DNA of 64,000 nucleotides from NCBI RefSeq assembly GCF_021442385.1, contig NZ_MUZA01000018.1, positions 39,545-103,544 on the forward strand, given 5' to 3'. The position numbers were made by a program, and so were the translations under genes. The stretch comes from Micromonospora sp. MH99. Lineage in GTDB: Bacteria; Actinomycetota; Actinomycetes; Mycobacteriales; Micromonosporaceae. Shown one piece after another: positions 8,312-16,436 of this stretch; within the stretch, counting starts at the first letter, position 1, and every line of letters begins with the position of its first letter. The notes under the pieces were generated by a model. It was not told where the DNA came from. It saw only the letters and a list, made by a program, of their open reading frames with translations, and ran no database searches.

Positions 8312-8926
8312 TCAGTCGTACAGCGCCGACACCCACAGGTGGGTGAGCGTGTCGACCAGCACCGCCCGGTCGTCGAACGGCGGCACCCCGCACGCGGCCA
8401 GGTAGTAGAGCCGCTCGCCGGTCCAGGTCAGCGATGCGGCGAGCGCCTGCACGTCGACACCGTCGAGCCGGGCCGCGACAGCGGGGTTTGCCCGCCGATC
8501 GGCCTCGATCCGCGTGATCGTGGCGTCGGTGAACGTCTCCATCTGGGCCAGCCACAGCTCGCGCAGCTGCGGGTCGGACGCCCAGGTCTCCACGATCGCG
8601 CGCAGCACGGCGGCATTGGCGAGCCAGAGTTCGGCACCGGCGTCGATACCCGCTCGCAGCGTCTCGCGCGGGTCGGCCGCCGCCTGCACCCACGGTTGGG
8701 CGGCCTCGTGGCCGGCGCCGACCGCCCGACGTACGAGCTCGGCCAGCACCGCCTGCTTGCCGGCGAAGTAGAAGTAGAAGCTGGCCCGCGAGACGCCTGC
8801 GGCAGTGATGATGTCGGCCACGCTCAGCGTGTCGAAGGTGCGCTCGCGGAGCAGTTCGCGAAGGGCGGTCAAGACACGTTCCCGCAGCTCGGCGCGGCTC
8901 TGCTGAGGTTCGTCACGTCGGGCCAT
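8312..8926 (-). CDS. TetR family regulator
   Basis: 204 residues from the ATG at 8924-8926; the frame is open far upstream but that part overlaps the promoter of the divergent operon. The HTH spans about residues 10-55 (TLSVADIITAAGVSRASFYFYF). There is no Shine-Dalgarno sequence, so the message may be leaderless, with the overlapping GTG/ATG as start. A dyad 28 bases upstream lies within the promoter of the divergent peptide/aldo-keto reductase operon, the probable target. Confidence 0.88.
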   Translation of the reverse strand: MARRDEPQQSRAELRERVLTALRELLRERTFDTLSVADIITAAGVSRASFYFYFAGKQAVLAELVRRAVGAGHEAAQPWVQAAADPRETLRAGIDAGAELWLANAAVLRAIVETWASDPQLRELWLAQMETFTDATITRIEADRRANPAVAARLDGVDVQALAASLTWTGERLYYLAACGVPPFDDRAVLVDTLTHLWVSALYD

Positions 8927-8953
8927 CACGTGTCGCAGCGTACCGTGTGGGAC

Positions 8954-8986
8954 GTCTGGACACGCTGACCAGACACGGCGTATGGT
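8954..8986 (+). promoter_or_regulatory. promoter with overlapping dyad for the 42-residue peptide/AKR operon
   Basis: TGGACA (8957-8962), an 18-base spacer and TATGGT (8981-8986) place transcription start at or within a base or two of the ATG at 8993, so the message is probably leaderless. GTCTGG and CCAGAC (8954-8959 and 8969-8974) form a dyad over the -35 element, where a repressor, most simply the divergent TetR, would block RNA polymerase. Exactly the same hexamers and spacing occur at 38277-38306. Confidence 0.7.
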
Positions 8987-8992
8987 CGGGCG

Positions 8993-9121
8993 ATGACCGA
9001 GGTTGCGGACCGCACCGCGCAGTTCCTTGACCCGCCCGGGCACCGCTGGGCACCCCACCGACACCTGCACGACGTCACCGGCGACGAGCTGGCCGGGCAG
9101 CCGCCGGAGGTGCTCGCGTGA
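8993..9121 (+). CDS. small hypothetical protein (42 residues) coupled to aldo/keto reductase
   Basis: An ATG-initiated frame of 43 codons placed just where the promoter predicts the transcript to begin. It ends in GTGA, where the GTG is the start of the aldo/keto reductase, so the two are translationally coupled. The product is hydrophilic, with a His/Pro-rich middle (PPGHRWAPHRHLHD) and no transmembrane segment or recognisable domain. It may be a real peptide or only a device that delivers ribosomes to the reductase, whose own start has no Shine-Dalgarno sequence. Function unknown. Confidence 0.55.
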   Translation: MTEVADRTAQFLDPPGHRWAPHRHLHDVTGDELAGQPPEVLA

Positions 9122-10110
9122 AGTACACGACGTTCGGGCGGACCGGGCTGCGAGTGTCCGAGTTGGTGCTCGGCGCGATGACGTTCGGTGAACAGGGTGG
9201 CGTCGGTGCGCCGATCGAGGAGTGCCGACGCATCCTCGACATCTACGCCGAGGCCGGCGGCAACATCGTGGACACCGCCATCAACTACCGCGGTGGCGCC
9301 AGCGAGGAGATGCTGGGCGAGCTGCTCGCCGGGCGACGCGACAGGTTCGTCGTGGCCACGAAGTACACGGTGACCCGTGATCCGGCCGACCCCAACGGCG
9401 GCGGCAGCCACCGCAAGAACCTCAGGCTGTCACTGGAGACCAGCCTGCGCCGGCTGCGCACCGACCACATCGACGTCTACTGGGTGCACATCTGGGACCA
9501 GCGCACACCCATCGACGAGACCGTCCGGGCGCTCGACGACGCGGTCACCGCCGGCAAGGTTCTTCATGTCGGGGTGTCGGACACCCCTGCCTGGGTGGTC
9601 TCCCGCGCGAACATGTTGGCCGAGTGGCGCGGCTGGACCCCGTTCGCCGGCCTACAGGTGCCGTACAGCCTCATCAACCGCGACGCCGAGCGGGAACTGT
9701 TGCCGATGGCCGAGGCGTACGGCATGACAGTGACGGCCTGGAGCCCGCTCGGCGGCGGCGTGCTCTCTGGCAAGTACAACGCCGGCGCACCGCAGGAGAG
9801 GACGCGGCTGAGCCGGGACACGATCGGCGACCGCGACCTCACTGTGGCACGGGTCGTGCAGGAGGTCGCCGGCGAGCTGGGCGTCACCCCGGCGCAGGTG
9901 GCCCTCGCCTGGACCCGCCAACGCAGCGGCGTGCTGCCGATCATCGGTGCGCGGACCGTGGAACAACTCCGGGACAACCTGGGCTGCACCGCGGTCACGC
10001 TGCCACCGGAACTGGTCCTGCGGCTGGAGACGGCGACCGGGTTCAGTCTCGGCTTCCCGGCCGACTTCATCGCCGAGACCAGACAGTGGGTGCTCGGCGC
10101 CGCCGCGTGA
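9118..10110 (+). CDS. aldo/keto reductase
   Basis: 330 residues from GTG. The catalytic tetrad is visible: D52, Y57 (DTAINY), K82 (ATKY) and H124 (VHIWD), followed by the NADPH-binding C-terminal part (about 205-320). The family reduces aldehydes and ketones with NADPH. The start codon overlaps the stop of the 42-residue frame. The divergent TetR and the dyad in the promoter suggest induction by a reactive carbonyl or a related compound (inference). Confidence 0.88.
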   Translation: MKYTTFGRTGLRVSELVLGAMTFGEQGGVGAPIEECRRILDIYAEAGGNIVDTAINYRGGASEEMLGELLAGRRDRFVVATKYTVTRDPADPNGGGSHRKNLRLSLETSLRRLRTDHIDVYWVHIWDQRTPIDETVRALDDAVTAGKVLHVGVSDTPAWVVSRANMLAEWRGWTPFAGLQVPYSLINRDAERELLPMAEAYGMTVTAWSPLGGGVLSGKYNAGAPQERTRLSRDTIGDRDLTVARVVQEVAGELGVTPAQVALAWTRQRSGVLPIIGARTVEQLRDNLGCTAVTLPPELVLRLETATGFSLGFPADFIAETRQWVLGAAA

Positions 10111-10216
10111 CCCCTGTCGCGCAGGCCAGCGACAAAGGCGTCCGGGCCGGTGGCGATCGACATGGGCACGCGCCGTCATCTGCCGCGAACGGCACTCCGG
10201 GATAGCCTTGGCGCAT

Positions 10217-10504
10217 ATGGCTACCTATCGCAGCGCCTCAGTGCTTCTCTCCTCGGACGGCACCAGGACCCCTGGCACCGCCGCCCTCTTCGCCGAGCCC
10301 GCCCGCAAAGGTGGGACCCGGCCGTGGGCAGGCGACTTCCGGCCCGCCAACAGCGCCGGCAATGGCCCCAAGAACGCGGTCGGCAAGACCTTCACGTTGG
10401 AGCTGCCCGACGGCAGCACCGGCAAGGTCGTGGTCCAGAGCCTCAAGAGCGGAAGGGGTGGCGTCGTACTGGCGCTGATGGGCGAGGACACACCACCCTT
10501 CTGA
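10217..10504 (+). CDS. small conserved-looking hypothetical protein (95 residues)
   Basis: A 95-residue frame preceded by TAGCCT eight bases before the ATG, consistent with a leaderless start. The sequence alternates polar and hydrophobic residues (ASVLLSSDGT, KTFTLELPDGSTGKVVVQSL), as in a small beta-barrel, and ends in acidic/Pro residues. No signal peptide or membrane helix. Not recognised. It is followed within 10 bases by a strong terminator hairpin, which supports it being a gene. Confidence 0.6.
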   Translation: MATYRSASVLLSSDGTRTPGTAALFAEPARKGGTRPWAGDFRPANSAGNGPKNAVGKTFTLELPDGSTGKVVVQSLKSGRGGVVLALMGEDTPPF

Positions 10505-10512
10505 GCGAAACT

Positions 10513-10543
10513 GATCTCCGGCCGGCGCCGCCGGTCGGAGATC
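10513..10543. terminator. bidirectional terminator hairpin
   Basis: A 14-bp stem with one G-T pair and a 3-base loop, between the small hypothetical gene and the convergent alcohol dehydrogenase gene. Confidence 0.85.
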
Positions 10544-10566
10544 GCCGCCGGGTGAGCGTGCTCGGC

Positions 10567-11736
10567 TCAGTCGAGTGTTACCACCCAGCGGGCGCCCTCG
10601 CCCCGCGCCAACCGGTCGAACGCGGCGGGCGCCTCGTCCAGCCCGACCGTGCCACTGACCAGCACGCGCAGATCCAGTGTGCCCTCGGCCAGCTCGGTGG
10701 CCAGCACCGGCACCTCACGGTCCGGGTCGGACGAGCCGTACACCGAGGAGCGCAGCGTCCGGGCGGAGTGGAAGATGTCGAGCGCGCCGAGGCTGACCAT
10801 GTCGTCCTTGGCGCCCATGCCGACGACGGTGACCGCTCCCCCGCGCCGGGTGAGACGCCACGCCGCCCGGATCGTGGCGGCCCGCCCGACGCACTCGAAG
10901 GCGTGGTCGACGCCGCGGCCCTCGGTGCGCGCCCGCACCTCCTTGGAGAGCCGGTCGTCGGAGAGCAGGAAGTCGGTGGCTCCGGCGGCGAGGGCCAGGT
11001 CCCGCTTCGCCTCGGCCACGTCGACGGCGAGGATCGTCGTCGCGCCGGCCCTGCGGGCGGCGGCGAGAACGGCGAGCCCGACCCCACCGAGCCCGATGAC
11101 GGCGACCGACTCGCCGGGCGCGACCCGGGCGGTGTTGCCGACCGCGCCGACGCCCGTGAGCACCGCGCAGCCGAGCAGCGCTGCCTGCTCGGCGGGCAGC
11201 CCGGCCGGGATCGGCACGACGGCGCTCTCCGGCACCACCACCGCCTCGGCAAGCGCGCCGAGACCCAGCGTGAGGTGCAGCGGGACACCGTCCTCGGTCT
11301 CGCCGCGCGCCACGGTCGGGGCGGTGTTGGCGGCGCAGAGCCAGGGTTCGTCGTGCCGGCACCACCAGCAGGCCCGGCAGGCGGGCGCCCAGTTGAGCAC
11401 CACAGGCGTGCCGACCGGCAGCCGGGTGCCCGGCCCTGCCTCGGCCACCACGCCGGTCGCCTCGTGCCCGAGCACCAGCGGGAACGTCGCGGCCAGGGTG
11501 CCGTTGACCATGGACAGATCGGAGTGGCAGACGCCGGCCGCGCGGATCGTCACCCGCACCTCGCCGGGGCCGGGCGCGGGCAGGCGTACCCGCTCGACCC
11601 GCAGTTCGGCCCCGCGCCCGCGCGCGACAAGCGCGCGGACGGTGACCGACCCGCCGGCCTGCTCGGCGACCACCGCCGACCCGCTCGCCGGCTCGGCGAC
11701 CACTCCCGGCTCGCCCGCCGGCTCGGTGGCGCTCAT
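10567..11736 (-). CDS. zinc-dependent alcohol dehydrogenase (MDR family)
   Basis: 389 residues; the frame is open further upstream but the true ATG overlaps the aldehyde dehydrogenase stop as ATGA. Catalytic zinc ligands are C70, H91 with E92, and C190; the structural zinc lobe has C120, C123, C126 and C134; the coenzyme-binding GLGGVG is at 215-220. The first 30 residues are an unusual Ala/Glu/Gly/Ser-rich extension with a near-repeat (AEPASGS/AEQAGGS). The enzyme would oxidise an alcohol to an aldehyde that the co-transcribed dehydrogenase then oxidises to an acid. A TetR operator precedes the operon. Confidence 0.88.
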   Translation of the reverse strand: MSATEPAGEPGVVAEPASGSAVVAEQAGGSVTVRALVARGRGAELRVERVRLPAPGPGEVRVTIRAAGVCHSDLSMVNGTLAATFPLVLGHEATGVVAEAGPGTRLPVGTPVVLNWAPACRACWWCRHDEPWLCAANTAPTVARGETEDGVPLHLTLGLGALAEAVVVPESAVVPIPAGLPAEQAALLGCAVLTGVGAVGNTARVAPGESVAVIGLGGVGLAVLAAARRAGATTILAVDVAEAKRDLALAAGATDFLLSDDRLSKEVRARTEGRGVDHAFECVGRAATIRAAWRLTRRGGAVTVVGMGAKDDMVSLGALDIFHSARTLRSSVYGSSDPDREVPVLATELAEGTLDLRVLVSGTVGLDEAPAAFDRLARGEGARWVVTLD

Positions 11737-13187
11737 CGCTGGATCGCCTTCAGCTCGCAGAACTCGGCGAGCCCGTGCACGCCCAGCTCCCGGCCCAGGC
11801 CGGACTGCTTGTAGCCGCCGAAGGGCGCGAGTGGGTTGAACGCCGCGCCGTTGATGTCGACCGCCCCGGTGCGCAGCCGCCGCGCCACCGCGAGCGCCGC
11901 CTCCGGGTCGGCGGACCACACCGCGCCGGCCAGCCCGTAGCGCGAGTTGTTGGCGATGGCGACGGCCTCGTCGGTGTCGTCGAACGGGAGAACGGCGAGC
12001 ACCGGGCCGAAGACCTCCTCCTGGGCGAGCGCGCTGTCCGGGTGCACGTCGGCGAAGACGGTCGGGGCGACGAAGTGCCCCCGCGCCGGCACCGGGGCGT
12101 CCGGGCCACCGGCGACCAGGCGGGCGCCGTCGGTGAGGGCCCGCTCGACGTGGCCGCGCACCCGCGTCGCCTGGGCGGCGGAGACCAGGGGGCCGAGGCG
12201 GGTGGCCGGGTCGAACGGGTCGCCGACGCGGTAGCCGGCCACCGTCGTCGCGACCAGGTCGAGCGCCTCGGCGTACCGGTCGCGGTGCACCAGCATCCGG
12301 GTCCACGCCGTGCAGGTCTGGCCGGAGTTCATCAGGGCGTTGCCGACGCCGACCTTGACCGCGGTGGCCAGGTCGGCGTCGTCGAGGATCACGTTCGCGG
12401 ACTTGCCGCCCAGCTCCAGCGCGACCCGGGCGATGCGGTCGGCGGCGAGTCGCATGATCCGGGTGCCGGTGGCGGTGGAGCCGGTGAACGAGACCAGGTC
12501 GACGTCGGGGTGCCCGGCGAGCGCCTCGCCGACCGTCGCGCCGGTGCCGGGGACCAGGTTGAGCACCCCCGGCGGCAGACCGGCCTCGGTGACCGCGTCG
12601 AAGAGCAGGTACGCGGTCAGCGGGGTCAGCTCGCTGGGCTTGAGCACGACAGTGCAGCCGGCGGCGAGCGCGGGCGCGACCTTCGCCATCACCTGGTGCA
12701 GGGGGTAGTTCCACGGGGTGATCGCGCCGACCACGCCGATCGGCTCGCGTACGACCAGGGAGTTGCCGATGGTCTCCTCAACCGGCGGGCGGGCGGCGAG
12801 CGCCACGTGGTCGCGCAGCACGATCAGCGGCAGCGCGACCTGCACGCGGGTGGCGAGCTTGAGCGGGGCCCCCAGCTCGACGGCGATGGTGCGGGCGAGG
12901 TCGTCGGCGCGCGTCGCGAGCGCGGCGTGCAGCCGGTCGAGGTACGCGGAGCGTTCGGCGGGCGCGGTGGCCGCCCAACCGGGGAAGGCGGCGCGGGCGG
13001 CGGCGACGGCGGCGTCCACATCGGCCGCGGTGCCGGCGGGCACCTGACCGATCAGCTCGCCGGTGCTCGGGTTCTCCACGTCGATCACGTCGGTGCCGGC
13101 GGGAGACGTCCACTCGCCGCCGATGTGCAGGTGGCGCCGGAGGCGCAGGGCGTCGGGCAGCAGCGACGGCGGGGCGGCGAGGTCCAT
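11733..13187 (-). CDS. aldehyde dehydrogenase
   Basis: 484 residues, usual length for the family. N160 (TPWN), the general base E258 (LELGGK) and the nucleophile C292 (SGQTCTAW) are all present, so it should be active, converting an aldehyde to a carboxylic acid with NAD(P)+. The ATG has GGAAGGGA upstream. It is the first gene of a two-gene operon with the alcohol dehydrogenase, and is preceded by an operator that closely matches the one at the neighbouring tetR. Confidence 0.93.
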   Translation of the reverse strand: MDLAAPPSLLPDALRLRRHLHIGGEWTSPAGTDVIDVENPSTGELIGQVPAGTAADVDAAVAAARAAFPGWAATAPAERSAYLDRLHAALATRADDLARTIAVELGAPLKLATRVQVALPLIVLRDHVALAARPPVEETIGNSLVVREPIGVVGAITPWNYPLHQVMAKVAPALAAGCTVVLKPSELTPLTAYLLFDAVTEAGLPPGVLNLVPGTGATVGEALAGHPDVDLVSFTGSTATGTRIMRLAADRIARVALELGGKSANVILDDADLATAVKVGVGNALMNSGQTCTAWTRMLVHRDRYAEALDLVATTVAGYRVGDPFDPATRLGPLVSAAQATRVRGHVERALTDGARLVAGGPDAPVPARGHFVAPTVFADVHPDSALAQEEVFGPVLAVLPFDDTDEAVAIANNSRYGLAGAVWSADPEAALAVARRLRTGAVDINGAAFNPLAPFGGYKQSGLGRELGVHGLAEFCELKAIQR

Positions 13188-13244
13188 GGCGTCCCTTCCG
13201 GGGTGGGCGACGGGCGGAGGCGACAGGGGTCGCGGCGGGCGGTG

Positions 13245-13263
13245 AAACTAGCGCTGGGAGTTT
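13245..13263. promoter_or_regulatory. TetR operator upstream of aldehyde/alcohol dehydrogenase operon
   Basis: AAACT-N9-AGTTT, a 19-bp dyad in the 81-base gap between the tetR stop and the aldehyde dehydrogenase start. It is identical at 15 of 19 positions to the dyad at 13969-13987 when read in the matching orientation. Two near-identical sites flanking the regulator gene strongly suggest a local regulon. Confidence 0.75.
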
Positions 13264-13268
13264 GGACG

Positions 13269-13925
13269 CTACCCGCTGGGCCGCCCGGACTCCACCGCCC
13301 CGACGGTGCGGGCGTACTCGGCGGCCAGCCCGTGCAGCAGCGCGTCCAGGCCGAGGGCGAAGGCGCCCTCGTCCACGCTCTGCTGGTGCTCGGCGAGCCG
13401 GTGCGCCTGACGCAGGTGCGGGTAGTGCGCGGCGTACAGCTCGGGGTCCTCGACGAAGCCGCGGGCGAACGAGCCGAGCGCCGAGCCGGCCACGAAGTAG
13501 CGCAGCGCCGCGCCGATGTGGGTGGCGCGGGCCGGTGGCCACCCGGCGCGGACGAGGCCGCCGTAGACCGCGTCGGCCATGGCGAGGGCGGCCGGCCGAC
13601 GGCCCGGACCCTGCGCGAGGTACGGCACGATGTTCGGGTGCGCGGTGAGCGCCCGCCGGTACGACCAGGCCCAGTCGCGCAGCGCGCCGGCCCAGTCCCG
13701 GCCGGCGAAGCCGCTGGTGTCGACGGTGCCGGTGACCGCGTCGGCGACCGCGTCGAGGATCTCGTCCTTGGTGGCGAAGTGGTTGTAGAGCGACGGGCCC
13801 TGCACGCCCAGCGCGGCGGCGAGTCGACGGGTGGAGAGCGCGGGCAGACCCTCGGCGTCGATGAGCGCCGTGGCGGTGTCGACGATCAGCTGCCGGGTGA
13901 GCCGGGGCTGGCGGGGTCGGGGCAC
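13269..13925 (-). CDS. TetR family regulator of the dehydrogenase module
   Basis: 218 residues from a GTG with GAGGAG upstream. The HTH spans about residues 8-52 (LSTRRLAAALGVQGPSLYNHF), with a C-terminal domain of the larger TetR class. It lies between the acyl-CoA dehydrogenase (divergent) and the aldehyde/alcohol dehydrogenase operon (downstream, same strand), and the same 19-bp dyad precedes both. It probably represses all of them and itself, with a pathway acyl or alcohol compound as inducer (inference). Confidence 0.9.
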   Translation of the reverse strand: MPRPRQPRLTRQLIVDTATALIDAEGLPALSTRRLAAALGVQGPSLYNHFATKDEILDAVADAVTGTVDTSGFAGRDWAGALRDWAWSYRRALTAHPNIVPYLAQGPGRRPAALAMADAVYGGLVRAGWPPARATHIGAALRYFVAGSALGSFARGFVEDPELYAAHYPHLRQAHRLAEHQQSVDEGAFALGLDALLHGLAAEYARTVGAVESGRPSG

Positions 13926-13968
13926 TGCGCTCCTCGCGAGTCGGCGGCACAGGGGTCTGGACGCATCA

Positions 13969-13987
13969 AAACTTACACCGCTAGTTT
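13969..13987. promoter_or_regulatory. TetR operator in tetR/acyl-CoA dehydrogenase divergent promoter
   Basis: AAACT-N9-AGTTT, the partner of the site at 13245-13263. It sits 43 bases before tetR and 37 bases before the acyl-CoA dehydrogenase GTG, so one bound dimer could control both directions. Confidence 0.75.
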
Positions 13988-14024
13988 AGGGGTGACCGGC
14001 CGCGCCGACGCCAGGAGGACCACC

Positions 14025-15197
14025 GTGGACTTTTCGCTCACCGACGAGGAGCGGGCGGTGCGGGACACCGTCCGGTCGTTCATCCGCCGCGAGGTGATGC
14101 CCCTGGAGGCGGAGGTGCTGCGCCGCGAGCGGGCGCACCAGCCGGGCCTGGACCACTCCGAGGTGCGCGAGCTGCAACTCAAGGCGCGCAAGTTCGGCTT
14201 CTGGGGCCTGGCGACCCCCGAGGCGTACGGCGGGATGAACCTGCCGGCCGTCCTCCAGTCGTTGATCTGGACGGAGCTGGGCCACACGTTCGTGCCGTTC
14301 CGCTTCGGCGGCGAGGCCGACAACATCCTGTTCCACGCCACCGAGGAGCAGAAGCAGGAGTTCCTCATCCCGACGATCGAGGGTGAGCGGCGGTCCTGCT
14401 TCGCGATCACCGAACCGGGCGCCGGCTCGGACGCCGCCAACATCCGGCTCTCCGCGCGCCGCGACGGCGACGACTGGATCCTCGACGGCGAGAAGACCTT
14501 CATCACCGGCGGCCACGACGCCGACTTCGCCATCGTCGTCGCGGTGACCGACCGGGAGAAGGGCGCCCGCAACGGCGGCGCGACAGCGTTCCTGGTGGAC
14601 CGGTCGATGGGCTGGCGCTCGGAGTTCATCCAGACCATGGGCGAGGGCGGGCCCGCGTCGCTGATCTTCGACGGCGTACGCGTGCCGCACCGCAACATCC
14701 TCGGCGAGATCGGGCAGGGCTTCACGCTCGGCATGGAGTGGATCGGCAAGGGCCGCTACACCATCCCGTCGCACGCCATCGGCATCGCCGAGCGGGTGCT
14801 GCAGATGGCGATCGACCACGCCAACACCCGCGAGACGTTCGGCGCGAAGATCGGCACCAACCAGGCCATCCAGTGGATGATCGCCGACTCGGAGACCGAG
14901 CTGGAGGCGGCCCGCTGGCTGGTGCTGCGCTCGGCGTGGACCGTCGATCAGGGCCTGGACCCCCGGCACGCCTCGTCGATGGGCAAGCTCTACGGCGCCG
15001 GGATGGTCAACCGGGTCGTCGACCGGGTGCTGCAGATCCACGGCGGCATGGGCTACACCCGGGAGCTGCCCATCGAACGCTGGTACCGGCAGGTCCGGCT
15101 CTACCGCATCTTCGAGGGCACCGACGAGATGCAGCGGCTGATCATCTCCCGTGACCTGCTGCGCGGGTACACGAAGATCGGCGGCCACCTGGCCTGA
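14025..15197 (+). CDS. acyl-CoA dehydrogenase
   Basis: 390 residues from a GTG preceded by AGGAGG at the ideal distance; the frame is open far upstream but lacks protein-like sequence there. Signature segments are present: FAITEPGAGSD (126-136), WILDGEKTFITGG (151-163), and the C-terminal IHGGMGYTRE with IFEGTDEMQ, whose E364 is the likely catalytic base. The enzyme oxidises an acyl-CoA to the enoyl-CoA, passing electrons from FAD to ETF. Placed with alcohol and aldehyde dehydrogenases under one TetR, it suggests catabolism of an alcohol by way of its acid and CoA ester. No acyl-CoA ligase is adjacent. Confidence 0.92.
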   Translation: MDFSLTDEERAVRDTVRSFIRREVMPLEAEVLRRERAHQPGLDHSEVRELQLKARKFGFWGLATPEAYGGMNLPAVLQSLIWTELGHTFVPFRFGGEADNILFHATEEQKQEFLIPTIEGERRSCFAITEPGAGSDAANIRLSARRDGDDWILDGEKTFITGGHDADFAIVVAVTDREKGARNGGATAFLVDRSMGWRSEFIQTMGEGGPASLIFDGVRVPHRNILGEIGQGFTLGMEWIGKGRYTIPSHAIGIAERVLQMAIDHANTRETFGAKIGTNQAIQWMIADSETELEAARWLVLRSAWTVDQGLDPRHASSMGKLYGAGMVNRVVDRVLQIHGGMGYTRELPIERWYRQVRLYRIFEGTDEMQRLIISRDLLRGYTKIGGHLA

Positions 15198-15203
15198 GCC
15201 GCG

Positions 15204-16241
15204 TCACCCCGCCAGCGCCTCCAGGGCGGCGTCCACATCGGCCTCGGTGGAGTAGAGGTGGAACGAGGCGCGGACCCGCCCGGCGCGCACCGCCGCCCGG
15301 ATGCCGGCCGCCGCGAGACGCTGCTCCGCGCCGGGCACGTCGACGGCGACGATGGCGCTGTCCCCCGGTGGCCGGCCCAGGCCGGTCAGGAACCGGTTGG
15401 CCAGCGCCACGTCGTGCTCCTGGATCGCCGGCACGCCGATCTCGGCGATCAGCTCCATCGCCGGCGCGGCGCCGACCCAGCTGAACCAGGCCGGCGAGAT
15501 GTCGAACCGGCGGGCGTCATCGGCCAGCCGCAGCGGCGGGCCGTAGTAGGAGGCGTACGGGTCGCGGCCCGCGTACCAACCGGCCGCGTCCGGGCGCAGC
15601 CGCTCGCGGAGCGCGGGGGCGAGATAGGTGTACGCGGTGCCGCGCGGGTTCATCAGCCACTTGTAGCCGCCGACCGACACCACGTCGGCCCGGCTGCCGT
15701 CGAACGGCAGCCATCCGCACGCCTGGGTCGCGTCCACCACCACCAGCGCGTCGTGCGCGCGGGCAGCGGCCACGATCTCGTCGTACGCGGCGACGGAGCC
15801 GTCGGCCGACTGCACCAGGCTGAACGCGACGAGGTAGGTGTCGGCGTCGATCGCGTCGACCAGCCGGTCCGCCGGCACCGTGCGGACCGTGACACCGCGC
15901 TCCTCCTGCACCAGCCAGGGGAACAGGTTCGAGGTGAACTCGACCTCCGGAACGACAACTGTCGCGCCGGCCGGCAGGGACGCCGCCACCGGCGCGAGCA
16001 TCTGGGAGACTGTCGCGCCGACCGCCACGTCGGTGGCCGGCACGCCGATCAGGCCGGCGAACGCGCTACGGGAGCGCTGCACCGACTCGCCCCAGCCCTC
16101 CCACGACGTGCTGCCCACCCGCCAGGCGGCCAGGGCGTCCTGCAACGCCGTCCAGGCCGGCTCGGGCGGCAGCCCGTAGGAGGCCGTGTTCAACCAGCCG
16201 GGCTCCGGCTTCCACAACTGCTGTGCCTGCGCGATCTCCAT
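15204..16241 (-). CDS. aminotransferase class V-fold PLP enzyme
   Basis: 345 residues. The PLP lysine is K194 (SVGGYKWLMNPRGTAY) and the preceding D170 (VVVDATQACGW) pairs with the pyridine nitrogen. The short N-terminal part and overall pattern resemble isopenicillin N epimerase-like or cysteine desulfurase-like group V enzymes; the reaction cannot be fixed. It is convergent with the acyl-CoA dehydrogenase (6-base gap) and seems monocistronic. Confidence 0.83.
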   Translation of the reverse strand: MEIAQAQQLWKPEPGWLNTASYGLPPEPAWTALQDALAAWRVGSTSWEGWGESVQRSRSAFAGLIGVPATDVAVGATVSQMLAPVAASLPAGATVVVPEVEFTSNLFPWLVQEERGVTVRTVPADRLVDAIDADTYLVAFSLVQSADGSVAAYDEIVAAARAHDALVVVDATQACGWLPFDGSRADVVSVGGYKWLMNPRGTAYTYLAPALRERLRPDAAGWYAGRDPYASYYGPPLRLADDARRFDISPAWFSWVGAAPAMELIAEIGVPAIQEHDVALANRFLTGLGRPPGDSAIVAVDVPGAEQRLAAAGIRAAVRAGRVRASFHLYSTEADVDAALEALAG

Positions 16242-16436
16242 GCCGGCGACGTTAGTACCGGACCACCTGGCATAGGCACGGCCAATCGGCGATCGGCGGC
16301 CTGAGAGATCTCGGACCCAAGAAAGGCAGCGAGCGTACCGTCACAGCGGTATCACGACGCCGCTGCGACGGCGCGCTCGCCGAGCCACCGCCCACGTAAA
16401 AACAACCACGACGGCATGGGTACGACCGAGGCGGTT

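Noticed and set aside
11775..15197. An uninterrupted plus-strand frame of more than 1100 codons
   Set aside because: Only the part from 14025 is protein-like (acyl-CoA dehydrogenase). The earlier part is antisense to the aldehyde dehydrogenase and tetR genes and is Arg/Gly/Ala-rich, an artefact of high GC.
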